64,000 bases of DNA from Pseudomonadota bacterium (GCA_021802545.1 JAJZRS010000003.1:86849-150848), one strand, 5' to 3'. Numbered from the stretch's first letter, positions 22,671-31,566 are shown. A program made the numbers and translations. Notes: generated from the letters alone by a model not told the origin.

Positions 22671-23478
22671 ACTGCCTGAAGTCGAGACGACTCGGCGCGG
22701 ACTTGCGTCCCATGTCGAAGGGAAAAGGATAGCCGGCGTCACCGTCAGGAATCCTGCCATGCGCTGGCCCGTTCCGGGAAACCTTGCCGAGGAGATTTCA
22801 GGAACCCTTCTGGAAGGAATTTCGAGGCGTGCGAAATACCTGCTTCTCGACTGCGGCAGGGGGAATCTCATCCTTCATCTCGGCATGTCGGGCAGCCTGC
22901 GCTATCTCGAGAAAGACGAGCCGCCTGGAAAGCACGACCATTTCGATCTCCTTTTCGAGGGCGGCAGCCTCGTGAGGTTCAGGGATCCCAGGCGCTTCGG
23001 GGCAGTGCTCTGGGAGCGGGGCGATCTTGCCGCCCATCCGCTTCTCGCCCATCTGGGCATGGAGCCTTTCGATCCGGAATTTTCCGGGAAGAGGCTCCAT
23101 GCCTTGGCCAAGGGGCGGCAGGTTTCGGTCAAGCAGTTCCTGATGGACAACAAGATCGTCGTGGGCGTGGGGAACATCTATGCGAACGAATCGCTCTTCA
23201 GGAGCGGGATCAGCCCCAAGACCTCTGCAGGGAAGATAAGCCTGTCCCGCTATGAAAAGCTCGCCTCAGAAATCGTCAGCACGCTTTCCGAGGCGATCGC
23301 GGCAGGCGGAAGCAGCCTCAGGGATTTCGTCGATTCTTCCGGCAATCCGGGCTATTTCCAGCAGGACTATTTCGTTTACGGTAGGACGGACGAGCCTTGC
23401 CGCAAATGCTCCGCGCCGATCAGGCAGATCAGGCAGGGCCAGAGATCGAGCTTCTATTGCCCGAAATGCCAGAAATGA
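22663..23478 (+). CDS. mutM: Formamidopyrimidine-DNA glycosylase
   Basis: [15 protein letters not shown]-terminus, H2TH region, C-terminal zinc finger CRKC...CPKC. Confidence 0.97.
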   Translation: MPELPEVETTRRGLASHVEGKRIAGVTVRNPAMRWPVPGNLAEEISGTLLEGISRRAKYLLLDCGRGNLILHLGMSGSLRYLEKDEPPGKHDHFDLLFEGGSLVRFRDPRRFGAVLWERGDLAAHPLLAHLGMEPFDPEFSGKRLHALAKGRQVSVKQFLMDNKIVVGVGNIYANESLFRSGISPKTSAGKISLSRYEKLASEIVSTLSEAIAAGGSSLRDFVDSSGNPGYFQQDYFVYGRTDEPCRKCSAPIRQIRQGQRSSFYCPKCQK

Positions 23479-23876
23479 ATGTCGAGATTCCCGAGGGCGA
23501 AATCGAGATTTCCGCAATCCGCGCGCAAGGCGCGGGCGGGCAGAACGTCAACAAGGTGTCGAACGCGGTCCATTTGCGCTTCGACGTCAATGCCTCCTCC
23601 CTGCCCGAAGACTTGAAGGCGAAGCTGCTCGCGTTGAAGGATGCCAGGATCAGCAGGGACGGGATCGTCGTCATCAAGGCTCAGCGCTACAGGAGTTTAG
23701 AGAAAAACAGGGCGGATGCGATCGGGCGGCTGAAGGATCTCGTCATGGATGCTTCCAGGGTAAGGAAAGCGAGACAGCCCACCCGCCCAACCAGGGCGTC
23801 GAAGGAGAAGCGGCTCGTGGCGAAGGGAAAGAGAAGCGAGGTCAAGTCTTCCAGGGGAAAGGTTCTTGATCCCTGA
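23475..23876 (+). CDS. arfB: Alternative ribosome-rescue peptidyl-tRNA hydrolase ArfB
   Basis: [25 protein letters not shown] (GGQ domain) and basic C-terminal tail. ATGA overlap with mutM. Confidence 0.92.
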   Translation: MNVEIPEGEIEISAIRAQGAGGQNVNKVSNAVHLRFDVNASSLPEDLKAKLLALKDARISRDGIVVIKAQRYRSLEKNRADAIGRLKDLVMDASRVRKARQPTRPTRASKEKRLVAKGKRSEVKSSRGKVLDP

Positions 23877-23912
23877 TTTGAGCTATACTTGCCCAAAAAA
23901 CGGGAGAGATAC

Positions 23913-24710
23913 ATGACCAGAATATTCGCAATAATCTTCGCGCTGCTGCTTCCAGTTTCAGCATTCGCCTCGACCGAACTCACCTGGTTCGGCCATTCCG
24001 CATTCAAGGTGAAAACGCCCGAAGGCAAGGTGCTGCTCATCGATCCATGGATCGACAATCCGGCGAACAAGGAAGGCAAGAAGGATCTCGAGAACATCGG
24101 CAAGGTCGACCTGATCCTGATCACCCACGGCCACTTCGACCATGTCGGCAATGCAGTCGAGATCGCCAAGAAGACGGGTGCGAAGCTCGTTTCCACTTTC
24201 GACCTGGGAACCAGCCTCGTGAGATATGCGGGCTATCCCAAGAACCAGGCGGGGTACGACACCCTGGGCAATTTCGGCGGCGTGATCACCGTCCTGGGCG
24301 GCGAAGTGAAGATCGCATTCGTCCCCGCCGTGCACAGTTCGTCCGTGATGTCATCCGACGGCAAGGATATCCACATGGGCGGCAACCCGGGCGGCTTCCT
24401 GGTCATGGTGAAGCACGGTCCCACGATCTACCATACCGGCGACACCGACGTCTTTTCAGACATGTCGCTGATTCCCGGATTCCACAAGGTCGACATCATG
24501 CTCGCCTGCATCGGCGATCATTTCACCATGGGGCCCGATCGCGCAGCGATGGCCGTGAAACTGGTGAAGCCGGAATGGGTGATTCCCATGCACTATGGCA
24601 CTTTCCCGATCCTGACCGGAACGCCCAAGGATTTCGCTGCCGATCTCAAGGCGAGGCACGCCAAGGCGAAGCTCAGGGTGATGAAGGTGGACGAGACGAT
24701 TTCGTTCTAG
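23913..24710 (+). CDS. Exported metallo-beta-lactamase-fold metal-dependent hydrolase (UPF0173-like)
   Basis: Signal peptide MTRIFAIIFALLLPVSAFAS, THGHFDHVGN motif. Confidence 0.85.
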   Translation: MTRIFAIIFALLLPVSAFASTELTWFGHSAFKVKTPEGKVLLIDPWIDNPANKEGKKDLENIGKVDLILITHGHFDHVGNAVEIAKKTGAKLVSTFDLGTSLVRYAGYPKNQAGYDTLGNFGGVITVLGGEVKIAFVPAVHSSSVMSSDGKDIHMGGNPGGFLVMVKHGPTIYHTGDTDVFSDMSLIPGFHKVDIMLACIGDHFTMGPDRAAMAVKLVKPEWVIPMHYGTFPILTGTPKDFAADLKARHAKAKLRVMKVDETISF

Positions 24711-25645
24711 AGCCAGACGGGGTCGGGGTTGGCGACATGCCCTTCGAGGATGGAGCGGAAATGGTCCGGATCCTTCGCATGGGTGAGTTCCCCCGGCCTC
24801 GGCAGATAATAGTCGTACAGCCTGGAGACCCAGAAGCGTAAGGATGCCGTGCGAAGCAGGATCGGCCAGGCCTTCCTTTCTTCTTCCTGAAGCGGCCTGA
24901 CCCTGTGGTAGGCTTCGAGCAGGGCCCTCGTCCGCTTTTCTTCGAGCCTGTGGTTCTCGATGCACCAGTCGTTCACCGTGATGGCGACGTCCAGAAGCAG
25001 CCTGTCGTTGCAGGCGAAGTAGAAATCGATGAGCCCGCCTATTTTCTCCCCGTCGAAAAGGGCATTGTCCCTGAAAAGATCGGCATGGATGACGCCTTCG
25101 GGCAGCGCGTCGAATTGCTGGGCCGACTGGAAGCGGATTTCCTCCTCGAGCAGCCTCCCTTCCTCTCTGTTCGTGTAGGGCAGGATTTCGGGCAGCGCCC
25201 CTTCCCACCATTTCCTGCCTCTCGGGTTCGCCATTTTTTTGGAATAGCTTTTCCCTGTGAGGTGCATTTTCGCCAGCATTTCGCCGATGAGGCCGCATTG
25301 GTGCGCATCGGGATGCTCGACCGACTTTCCGGCAAGACAGGTGACGATGCTCGCCGGCTTTCCGTTCAATGCCCCGAAAAGCCTATGTTCATGATTCGGA
25401 ACAGGGTTCGGGCAGGGGATGCCGCGCGATGCGAGATGGGCCATCAGGTCGAGGTAATAGGGGAGCTCGTCCAGCGTCAGCTTCTCGAAAAGGGTGAGGA
25501 CATACTTCCCCTTTTCCGTCGTCACGAAATAGTTGGTGTTCTCGATTCCGGAGGCGATGCCCTGCAGGTCGACCAGGTTCCCAAGGTCGAAGTTTTCCAG
25601 CCAGATCGAGAGCTGATCGGGTGTGACCGTCGTGAAAACCGACAT
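24707..25645 (-). CDS. thrB: Homoserine kinase (ThrB type II)
   Basis: MSVFTTVTPDQLSIWLENFDLGNLVDLQGIASGIENTNYFVTT; VIHADLFRDNALFDG. Confidence 0.93.
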   Translation of the reverse strand: MSVFTTVTPDQLSIWLENFDLGNLVDLQGIASGIENTNYFVTTEKGKYVLTLFEKLTLDELPYYLDLMAHLASRGIPCPNPVPNHEHRLFGALNGKPASIVTCLAGKSVEHPDAHQCGLIGEMLAKMHLTGKSYSKKMANPRGRKWWEGALPEILPYTNREEGRLLEEEIRFQSAQQFDALPEGVIHADLFRDNALFDGEKIGGLIDFYFACNDRLLLDVAITVNDWCIENHRLEEKRTRALLEAYHRVRPLQEEERKAWPILLRTASLRFWVSRLYDYYLPRPGELTHAKDPDHFRSILEGHVANPDPVWL

Positions 25646-25646
25646 G

Positions 25647-25976
25647 TCAGAAGCGGTGGATGACCCACATCGGCGGGCGGACGCCTGGATCGATGGATCC
25701 GCGGCGGACGAACTGGCCGTCCCCCTTCATGTCGACGAGATAATACGGAACGCCGTGCTTGGGCGTGACCTTGATCATGTAGAGATGGCCGTGGATGCGG
25801 TATTCCTCGATCTTCTCTTCGCCTTTTTGCTGAATCGTCACTTCGGGCTCGGGCGATTTGTCTCCGCTCACCACGGGGGGAGGGGGGGCGTCGGGGAGTG
25901 GTTCGAGTCCCGGGGGATTGTCTGCGAAAGCCTGGACGGGCAAGAGGCAGGCGAGGGCGATGATGGCGTAACGCAT
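25647..25976 (-). CDS. DUF2782 domain protein
   Basis: Signal peptide plus RIHGHLYMIKVTPKHGVPYYLVDMKGDGQF. Located between polA and thrB, as is common in betaproteobacteria. Confidence 0.8.
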   Translation of the reverse strand: MRYAIIALACLLPVQAFADNPPGLEPLPDAPPPPVVSGDKSPEPEVTIQQKGEEKIEEYRIHGHLYMIKVTPKHGVPYYLVDMKGDGQFVRRGSIDPGVRPPMWVIHRF

Positions 25977-26022
25977 GATATTTTCCGAGTTCATGGCCGA
26001 AGGACCTTATTCTATCCGAAAG

Positions 26023-26739
26023 TCAGAGGTTGAGCTGTATTTCGTGCTCGGCTTCCGAAGGCGCGAAGCCGCGCGACTCGTAATGCTTGAATATCGCATC
26101 CACGACTTCCTCGGGCTCGTCGATCATCTGGATCAGGTCGATGTCATCCGGACTGATCATCTTTTCGGCGACGAGCACATTCTTGATCCAGTCTATCAGC
26201 CCCTGCCAGAAAGGGGAATGGACGAGAATGATGGGGATCCTCCGGGTTTTTCCTGTCTGGACCAGGGTGAGGGCTTCCATGAGCTCGTCGAGCGTTCCGA
26301 ACCCGCCCGGCATGACGACGTAGGCGGAGGCGAACTTGACGAACATGACCTTGCGCGCGAAGAAATGCCTGAATGTCTGGCTGATGTCCTGGTACTTGTT
26401 CGCATGCTGCTCGTGGATGAGCTGGATGTTGAGGCCTATGCTCGCAGAAGGGCCGTAGAATGCGCCCTTGTTGGCTGCTTCCATGATGCCCGGCCCACCC
26501 CCGGAGATGACGGCGAAACCGGCGTCGGAGAGCAGGCGGGCGATTTTTTCGGTAAGCTTGTAATGCTCGTGATCGGGGCTCGTCCTCGCGCTGCCGAAGA
26601 TGCTGACCGCCGGATGGACCGCATTGAGTCGCTCGGTCGCTTCGAAGAATTCTGACATAATGCCGAAAATGCGCCAGGATTCGCGCGCAGACCAGGGCTT
26701 TTCAGCCTTTTCTGCAGGGCGGAGAATTTTTTTGTTCAT
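26023..26739 (-). CDS. LOG family (TIGR00730) nucleoside-monophosphate phosphoribohydrolase-like protein
   Basis: SGGGPGIMEAANKGA and MPGGFGTLDELMEALTLVQ. Confidence 0.92.
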   Translation of the reverse strand: MNKKILRPAEKAEKPWSARESWRIFGIMSEFFEATERLNAVHPAVSIFGSARTSPDHEHYKLTEKIARLLSDAGFAVISGGGPGIMEAANKGAFYGPSASIGLNIQLIHEQHANKYQDISQTFRHFFARKVMFVKFASAYVVMPGGFGTLDELMEALTLVQTGKTRRIPIILVHSPFWQGLIDWIKNVLVAEKMISPDDIDLIQMIDEPEEVVDAIFKHYESRGFAPSEAEHEIQLNL

Positions 26740-26752
26740 GGTGATCCCTAGG

Positions 26753-29443
26753 ATGAATGCCGAAGAATTGAAATCCAAAACGCTGCTGCTCGTCGACGGG
26801 TCTTCCTACCTCTATCGCGCATTCCATGCGCTGCCCGACTTGCGAAACCACAAGAACGAGCCGACTGGCGCGCTCTACGGCGTCCTCAACATGCTGCGCC
26901 GCCTGCACAAGGACGTCAAGGCGGATTATAGCGCCGTCGTCTTCGACGCCAAAGGCAAAACGTTCAGGGACGAATGGTATCCCGAGTACAAGGCGCACCG
27001 CCCCCCCATGCCGGAAGACCTCGCGCTTCAGATCGAGCCGATTCACGAGGCGATCAAGGCGACAGGGTGGCCGCTCATCATGGTCGAAGGAGTCGAGGCG
27101 GACGACGTGATCGGCACGCTCGCCGCCCTCGCTTCCAAGGCAGGGATGAGGACGGTCGTCTCGACGGGGGACAAGGACATGGCCCAGCTCGTGAACCCGC
27201 ATGTCGGCCTCGTCAACACGATGAGCGAGGAATGGCTGGACGAGGAAGGAGTTTCGAAAAAATTCGGCGTGCCGCCGGAGGCGATCGTCGATTATCTGGC
27301 CCTGGTGGGGGACGCGGTCGACAACGTTCCGGGGGTGGAGAAGGTGGGGCCCAAGACCGCCGTCAAATGGCTCACCCAGTACGGCAGTCTGGACAACCTG
27401 GCCATGCATGCCGAAGAAATTACCGGGGTGGTCGGGGAGAACTTGAGGCGCACGCTGTCCTGGCTTCCCATGGCGAAGAAGCTCCTCACCATCAAGTGCG
27501 ACCTGGAACTCGGTCTTTCTTGGGAAGACCTCGAAGAAAAGCCGAGGGACAGGGCGAAGCTCATCGATCTTTACGGGCGGTACGAATTCAAAACCTGGCT
27601 GAAGGAAATCGAATCGCAGGAAATCGAATCCGAAAAAGAGCCGCCGGAAGATCCGGCCCCTTCAACATGCGAGACCGTTTTCGAGGAATCTCAGCTGGAT
27701 GCATGGCTGAAGAAGCTTGCAAATGCTTCCCCCGCATTCATCCATATCGAAACGACCAGCGACGAGCCGATGGAGGCCGAAATCGTCGGCATTGCCTTTT
27801 CGACGAAAGAAGGCTCGGCCTATGTCCCTATCGGGCATCGTTATCCCGGCTCGCCGGAACAGCTTCCCCTGGAGAAGCTGAAGGGGTTCCTTGAGTCCGA
27901 AAAATGCAGCAAGGGGGGAATGAACGTCAAGTACATGAGGCACGTCTTTTCCAACCACGGCATCAGCCTTTCGGGAATGAATCACGACGTCGAGCTGGAA
28001 TCCTATGTGCTGGAGAGCCACAGGCCGCACGATCTGGAGAGCATGGCGCAGCGCCACCTGGATCTCAAGAAGCGTTCCAGGGAGGAGATCGTCGGAAAGG
28101 GTGCGGGAAAAATCGGGTTCGACCAGGTCGACATCGAAACCGCGTCCGCCTATGCCTGCGAGGCCGCGAGCCTGTCGCTTCGCCTCCACGCAGTTCTCCA
28201 TCCGCAGCTCGAAGAAAAACTCGCTTCGATCTATGCGGAAATGGAGATGCCCGTGTCCGAGATCCTTTTCAGGATGGAGCGGTACGGCATCCTGCTCGAT
28301 TCGAAAATGCTGGGGGTGCAGAGCGGCAAGATAGGGGAGAAGCTGCTCGAGCTGGAAAAGAGCGCTTTCGAGATCGCAGGCCAGCCGTTCAACCTCAATT
28401 CTCCGAAGCAGATCCAGGAAATCCTTTTCGATGTCCTGAAGCTTCCCGTGCGCAAGAAGACCCAGACCGGGGCGCCTTCGACGGATGAGGAGGTGCTCGA
28501 GGAACTCGCCCTCGACTATCCGTTGCCCAAGATCCTGCTCGAATACAGGGGGCTCGCGAAGCTCAAATCCACCTATACCGACAAGCTGCCGAAGATGGTG
28601 AACCCCAGGACGGGAAGGGTGCACACCACCTATGCCCAGGCGGTCGCCGTGACGGGAAGGCTCTCCAGTCTCTCCCCGAATCTGCAGAATATCCCGGCGA
28701 GATCGGAAGAGGGGCGGAAGATCAGAGAGGCCTTCGTCGCCCCGAAAGGGCACAGGCTCGTCTCCGCAGACTATTCCCAGATCGAGCTCAGGATCATGGC
28801 GCACATCTCGAAAGACGCAGGCTTGCTCCGGGCCTTCTCGCGAGGGGAGGACATCCACAGGACGACCGCTTCCGAGATATTCGGGGTGCCGCCTGCAGAA
28901 GTGTCTTCCGAGCAGCGCCGCTACGCGAAAGTGATCAATTTCGGCCTCATCTATGGCATGTCCGTTTTCGGTCTCGCCTCCCAGCTCGGGGTTGAACGTT
29001 CCTCCGCTCAGGTCTACATCGACCGCTATTTCTCGAAGTATCCCGGGGTCGCTGACTACATGCAGAGAACGCGGGAGGAGGCGAAGCAAAACGGCTATGT
29101 CGAGACGGTTTTCGGCAGAAGATTGTGGCTGCCCGAGATCAAGAGCTCGAACGGGGGAAGGCGGGCTGCGGCCGAGCGCGCAGCGATCAACGCCCCGATG
29201 CAGGGAACGGCTGCCGACCTCATCAAGCGGGCGATGATCTCGGTGCAGAAGTGGCTGGACGGGAGCATGCTCAATTCCAGGCTGATCATGCAGGTCCACG
29301 ACGAGCTCGTGCTGGAGGTGCCGGAATCGGAGCTCGGGACCGTCATGGAAAAACTCCCCAGGCTGATGGAAGGGGCGGCTTCCCTTTCCGTTCCGCTTCT
29401 CGTCGACTGCGGCTCCGGATCCAACTGGGACGAGGCCCACTGA
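26753..29443 (+). CDS. polA: DNA polymerase I
   Basis: 5' nuclease (LLVDGSSYLYRAFHALP), polymerase motifs ADYSQIELRIMAH, RRYAKVINFGLIYGMS, QVHDELVLEVP. The 3'-5' exonuclease motif residues look degenerate. Confidence 0.97.
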   Translation: MNAEELKSKTLLLVDGSSYLYRAFHALPDLRNHKNEPTGALYGVLNMLRRLHKDVKADYSAVVFDAKGKTFRDEWYPEYKAHRPPMPEDLALQIEPIHEAIKATGWPLIMVEGVEADDVIGTLAALASKAGMRTVVSTGDKDMAQLVNPHVGLVNTMSEEWLDEEGVSKKFGVPPEAIVDYLALVGDAVDNVPGVEKVGPKTAVKWLTQYGSLDNLAMHAEEITGVVGENLRRTLSWLPMAKKLLTIKCDLELGLSWEDLEEKPRDRAKLIDLYGRYEFKTWLKEIESQEIESEKEPPEDPAPSTCETVFEESQLDAWLKKLANASPAFIHIETTSDEPMEAEIVGIAFSTKEGSAYVPIGHRYPGSPEQLPLEKLKGFLESEKCSKGGMNVKYMRHVFSNHGISLSGMNHDVELESYVLESHRPHDLESMAQRHLDLKKRSREEIVGKGAGKIGFDQVDIETASAYACEAASLSLRLHAVLHPQLEEKLASIYAEMEMPVSEILFRMERYGILLDSKMLGVQSGKIGEKLLELEKSAFEIAGQPFNLNSPKQIQEILFDVLKLPVRKKTQTGAPSTDEEVLEELALDYPLPKILLEYRGLAKLKSTYTDKLPKMVNPRTGRVHTTYAQAVAVTGRLSSLSPNLQNIPARSEEGRKIREAFVAPKGHRLVSADYSQIELRIMAHISKDAGLLRAFSRGEDIHRTTASEIFGVPPAEVSSEQRRYAKVINFGLIYGMSVFGLASQLGVERSSAQVYIDRYFSKYPGVADYMQRTREEAKQNGYVETVFGRRLWLPEIKSSNGGRRAAAERAAINAPMQGTAADLIKRAMISVQKWLDGSMLNSRLIMQVHDELVLEVPESELGTVMEKLPRLMEGAASLSVPLLVDCGSGSNWDEAH

Positions 29444-29784
29444 TGAACCTGTCGAGATCGATGAAGGCCTGGGGGAGCCCGGATTTTCAAAAGGTCTTCA
29501 AGCAGGAGCTCGCCGAAAATTCGGCCGATCTCCCGCTTCAGGAAGGGCTCACTTCTTCGAGCTATGCATTGGCGGACAATATAGAGGCGATGCTCATCGA
29601 TTCTGCTGAAGAAGAAGGGGTCCTGAAGGTCAGGGCAGGAATATTCTACGAGGGGATACTGGGGGGATGCAGCTGCGCGGACGACCCGACCCCCGTCGAG
29701 AGCCGGCCGGAATATTGCGAGATGCTGATCGAAATAGACGGCATCACGGGGGAAGCCTCGGCGTCAATTTCGAGGGACTCATGA
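29443..29784 (+). CDS. Hypothetical protein (113 aa)
   Basis: MNLSRSMKAWGSPDFQKVFKQELAENSADLPLQEG...GGCSCADDPTP...; TGATG overlap with polA. Confidence 0.75.
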   Translation: MNLSRSMKAWGSPDFQKVFKQELAENSADLPLQEGLTSSSYALADNIEAMLIDSAEEEGVLKVRAGIFYEGILGGCSCADDPTPVESRPEYCEMLIEIDGITGEASASISRDS

Positions 29785-30176
29785 ACAGCATCAAGGTCGC
29801 CGTCGAATTTTCCTTCAAGGGGGAGAGTTACGCGCTTTCGGCCGTTGTCGATTTCGACGAAATGCTTTCAAAATACGACACCATGCCTTCATTTCACGCG
29901 ATCCTCGCCAGAAAAAACGACATCGACACCTATTCCTATCTCTACGAGGTGATGGAGGAGGCCGACCTCGAATTTTCGGATGCGACCGGACTCGCTTCTC
30001 AGTTCCTGGAGGAAGGGCGTTTCGATTCCGAAGGGTTTTCGGGCGCGTGGCGCGAAAGCAGGGTGCTGGATCTATTGAGGCCTGTCGCGAAAAGAATTCT
30101 GGACATCGATCTCGATTCCGACCCCAAGCTCAGGGAAGCAATGCTGGAAGCCTACAGGCTGGGAAAAGGCGGTTAG
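29781..30176 (+). CDS. Hypothetical protein (131 aa)
   Basis: MNSIKVAVEFSFKGESYALSAVVDFDEMLSK...; ATGA overlap with the preceding gene. Confidence 0.75.
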   Translation: MNSIKVAVEFSFKGESYALSAVVDFDEMLSKYDTMPSFHAILARKNDIDTYSYLYEVMEEADLEFSDATGLASQFLEEGRFDSEGFSGAWRESRVLDLLRPVAKRILDIDLDSDPKLREAMLEAYRLGKGG

Positions 30177-30286
30177 CCCTCTGACGGTGGTCGACAGCAA
30201 CGGTTCGTCATTTCAGGATCGATTTTCTGCAATGTTTCCTGATTAGAATGTCTCGGCTTCATTGTTACACTCACTCCAAGACTTAG

Positions 30287-30310
30287 GCCCGCTTCGAGCG
30301 GGCTTTTTTT
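30287..30310 (+). terminator. Rho-independent terminator
   Basis: GCCCGC-TTCGA-GCGGGC followed by TTTTTTT. Confidence 0.85.
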
Positions 30311-30460
30311 GATCGGATTTGATCGACGCCTCCTGCCTGATTGGAGCCGCCGATTGCTTGAGCGGACTCGCTGTGGCGGCGTCTTTAACACCAATGTAAT
30401 GGCTCTGGGCGAAATCGATCCGGGCATGAAATTATGAATTGACTTAAAGGAGCATATCCA

Positions 30461-30670
30461 ATGAATCAGGAAACAATCCCGCTCTACGGCGCCTTGGTGA
30501 TCGATTCTTCGCATGAAGAATCTGAGGTACAAGAGGAAGTGAGCGCCATGAAAGACCTGCAGTGGCATATGATACAAATGGCGGCATACCATCTGGCAGA
30601 AAAGAGGGGTTTCGCGCCTGGCCACGAACTGGATGACTGGCTTGAGGCCGAAGCTCAAATTTTGAAATAG
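30461..30670 (+). CDS. DUF2934-like small protein (69 aa)
   Basis: IQMAAYHLAEKRGFAPGHELDDWLEAEAQI matches the DUF2934 pattern; RBS 'aaaggag' upstream. Confidence 0.8.
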   Translation: MNQETIPLYGALVIDSSHEESEVQEEVSAMKDLQWHMIQMAAYHLAEKRGFAPGHELDDWLEAEAQILK

Positions 30671-30701
30671 GTTGCTTTTGGGCGCCATACTCCGTCCATG
30701 A

Positions 30702-30950
30702 TCACGAAATCTCGTGACGGCTAAACCTATTTTCGTCGGCCTTGTCGCGTAGCGTCTTCACGTTTTTCCGCCATTCTTCAAGCTGTTCGTCTTCCAGTTC
30801 CATCTGGAGCGCCAGCGCCTCTTCCATCGAAATCCTTTCTTTGTTCAGTTTCTTGAGCAACAGGCCCTTCATTCTGCTGGATAGGCGATCCAGCCCCTCT
30901 TCGTTCAATGCGCTGACCTTTTCCATGTATTCCGGCTTAGACTGCTTCAT
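30702..30950 (-). CDS. Hypothetical charged helical protein (82 aa), second gene of a two-gene module
   Basis: MKQSKPEYMEKVSALNEEGLDRLSSRMKGLLLKKLNKERISMEEALALQMELEDEQLEEWRKNVK...; overlaps the preceding gene's stop by about 14 nt. Confidence 0.65.
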   Translation of the reverse strand: MKQSKPEYMEKVSALNEEGLDRLSSRMKGLLLKKLNKERISMEEALALQMELEDEQLEEWRKNVKTLRDKADENRFSRHEIS

Positions 30951-31275
30951 TAGACATCTCCCGCAATTTTTGGACGATGATCGGCGGTTTCTTTTGAAGA
31001 TCCATGGAATGCAGCCTATTGAAGGCGCGTTCCGTCATGTCGGATAGCTGGTCCAAGTGCTGCCTGTAGGCTTCAACTAAGCTGAGAAGTTCGCGGAACG
31101 TATCCTTGTCGGTTGCCTTAAGTTGCAACAATGTTTCTTCAGAACAGGAAGAAACGAACATTGCCGTTCGCCTCTGCATTTTTCTATGGTAGTCATTCGA
31201 GTTTTGCTCAAGCTGCATGTTTGCGGCATTTATAAAACCGGCATCCAAGCCCCTGTTCCTGGCGTAACCTGTCAT
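30937..31275 (-). CDS. Hypothetical protein (112 aa), first gene of a two-gene module
   Basis: MTGYARNRGLDAGFINAANMQLEQNSNDYHRKMQRRTAMFVSSCSEETLLQLKATDKD...; start reassigned to M81 of the tracked ORF because the 5' extension is AT-rich promoter-like sequence. Confidence 0.65.
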   Translation of the reverse strand: MTGYARNRGLDAGFINAANMQLEQNSNDYHRKMQRRTAMFVSSCSEETLLQLKATDKDTFRELLSLVEAYRQHLDQLSDMTERAFNRLHSMDLQKKPPIIVQKLREMSNEAV

Positions 31276-31287
31276 ATTGCGCTCCCG

Positions 31288-31373
31288 AAATTTGGTTATT
31301 TTTAATTTTGTACCAAATTTTGGATCGCCAATCAAGCGCAAATCAAATAAAAATACTATATAAAATATATAGT
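31288..31373. promoter_or_regulatory. AT-rich promoter/operator region with inverted repeats upstream of the two-gene module
   Basis: AAATTTGGT...ACCAAATTT (31288-31296 / 31312-31320) and ACTATATA-AAA-TATATAGT (31355-31373). Minus-strand TTGATT-N17-TACAAA candidate promoter. Confidence 0.5.
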
Positions 31374-31533
31374 TAGTTGTTTTTGGTTGGGTGTCATGAA
31401 CAAGCTTCGCGCGATTCAAGGTCGCGCGGAGCTGCTTTCCTGTGAATGCCATGAGTTGATACGAAAAGCGGCAAGCTGTGACGATATGAATGGGCAAGGA
31501 GGCTGAGCTCGTCATTGGCGGCTGTCCAATTCA

Positions 31534-31566
31534 ATACCCGTATTGGGTAATACCCAATACGGGTAT
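31534..31566. repeat. 33-bp perfect interrupted palindrome
   Basis: ATACCCGTATTGGGTA-A-TACCCAATACGGGTAT: 16-bp arms, 1-nt centre. Each arm itself contains the TACCC/GGGTA dyad. Confidence 0.95.

Noticed and set aside
27662-29440. 592-aa minus-strand ORF antisense to polA
   Set aside because: It is fully antisense to a confidently identified polA, has low-complexity His/Asp/Arg-rich composition typical of GC-biased antisense frames, and shows no recognisable domain.
30173-30688. 171-aa minus-strand ORF across the DUF2934 gene
   Set aside because: It spans a strong terminator and lies antisense to the DUF2934 gene with a good RBS.
31534-31566. 33-bp palindrome as a rho-independent terminator of the AraC/MGMT gene
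   Set aside because: There is no T-run after the hairpin on the minus strand, and the site is about 93 nt beyond the stop codon.
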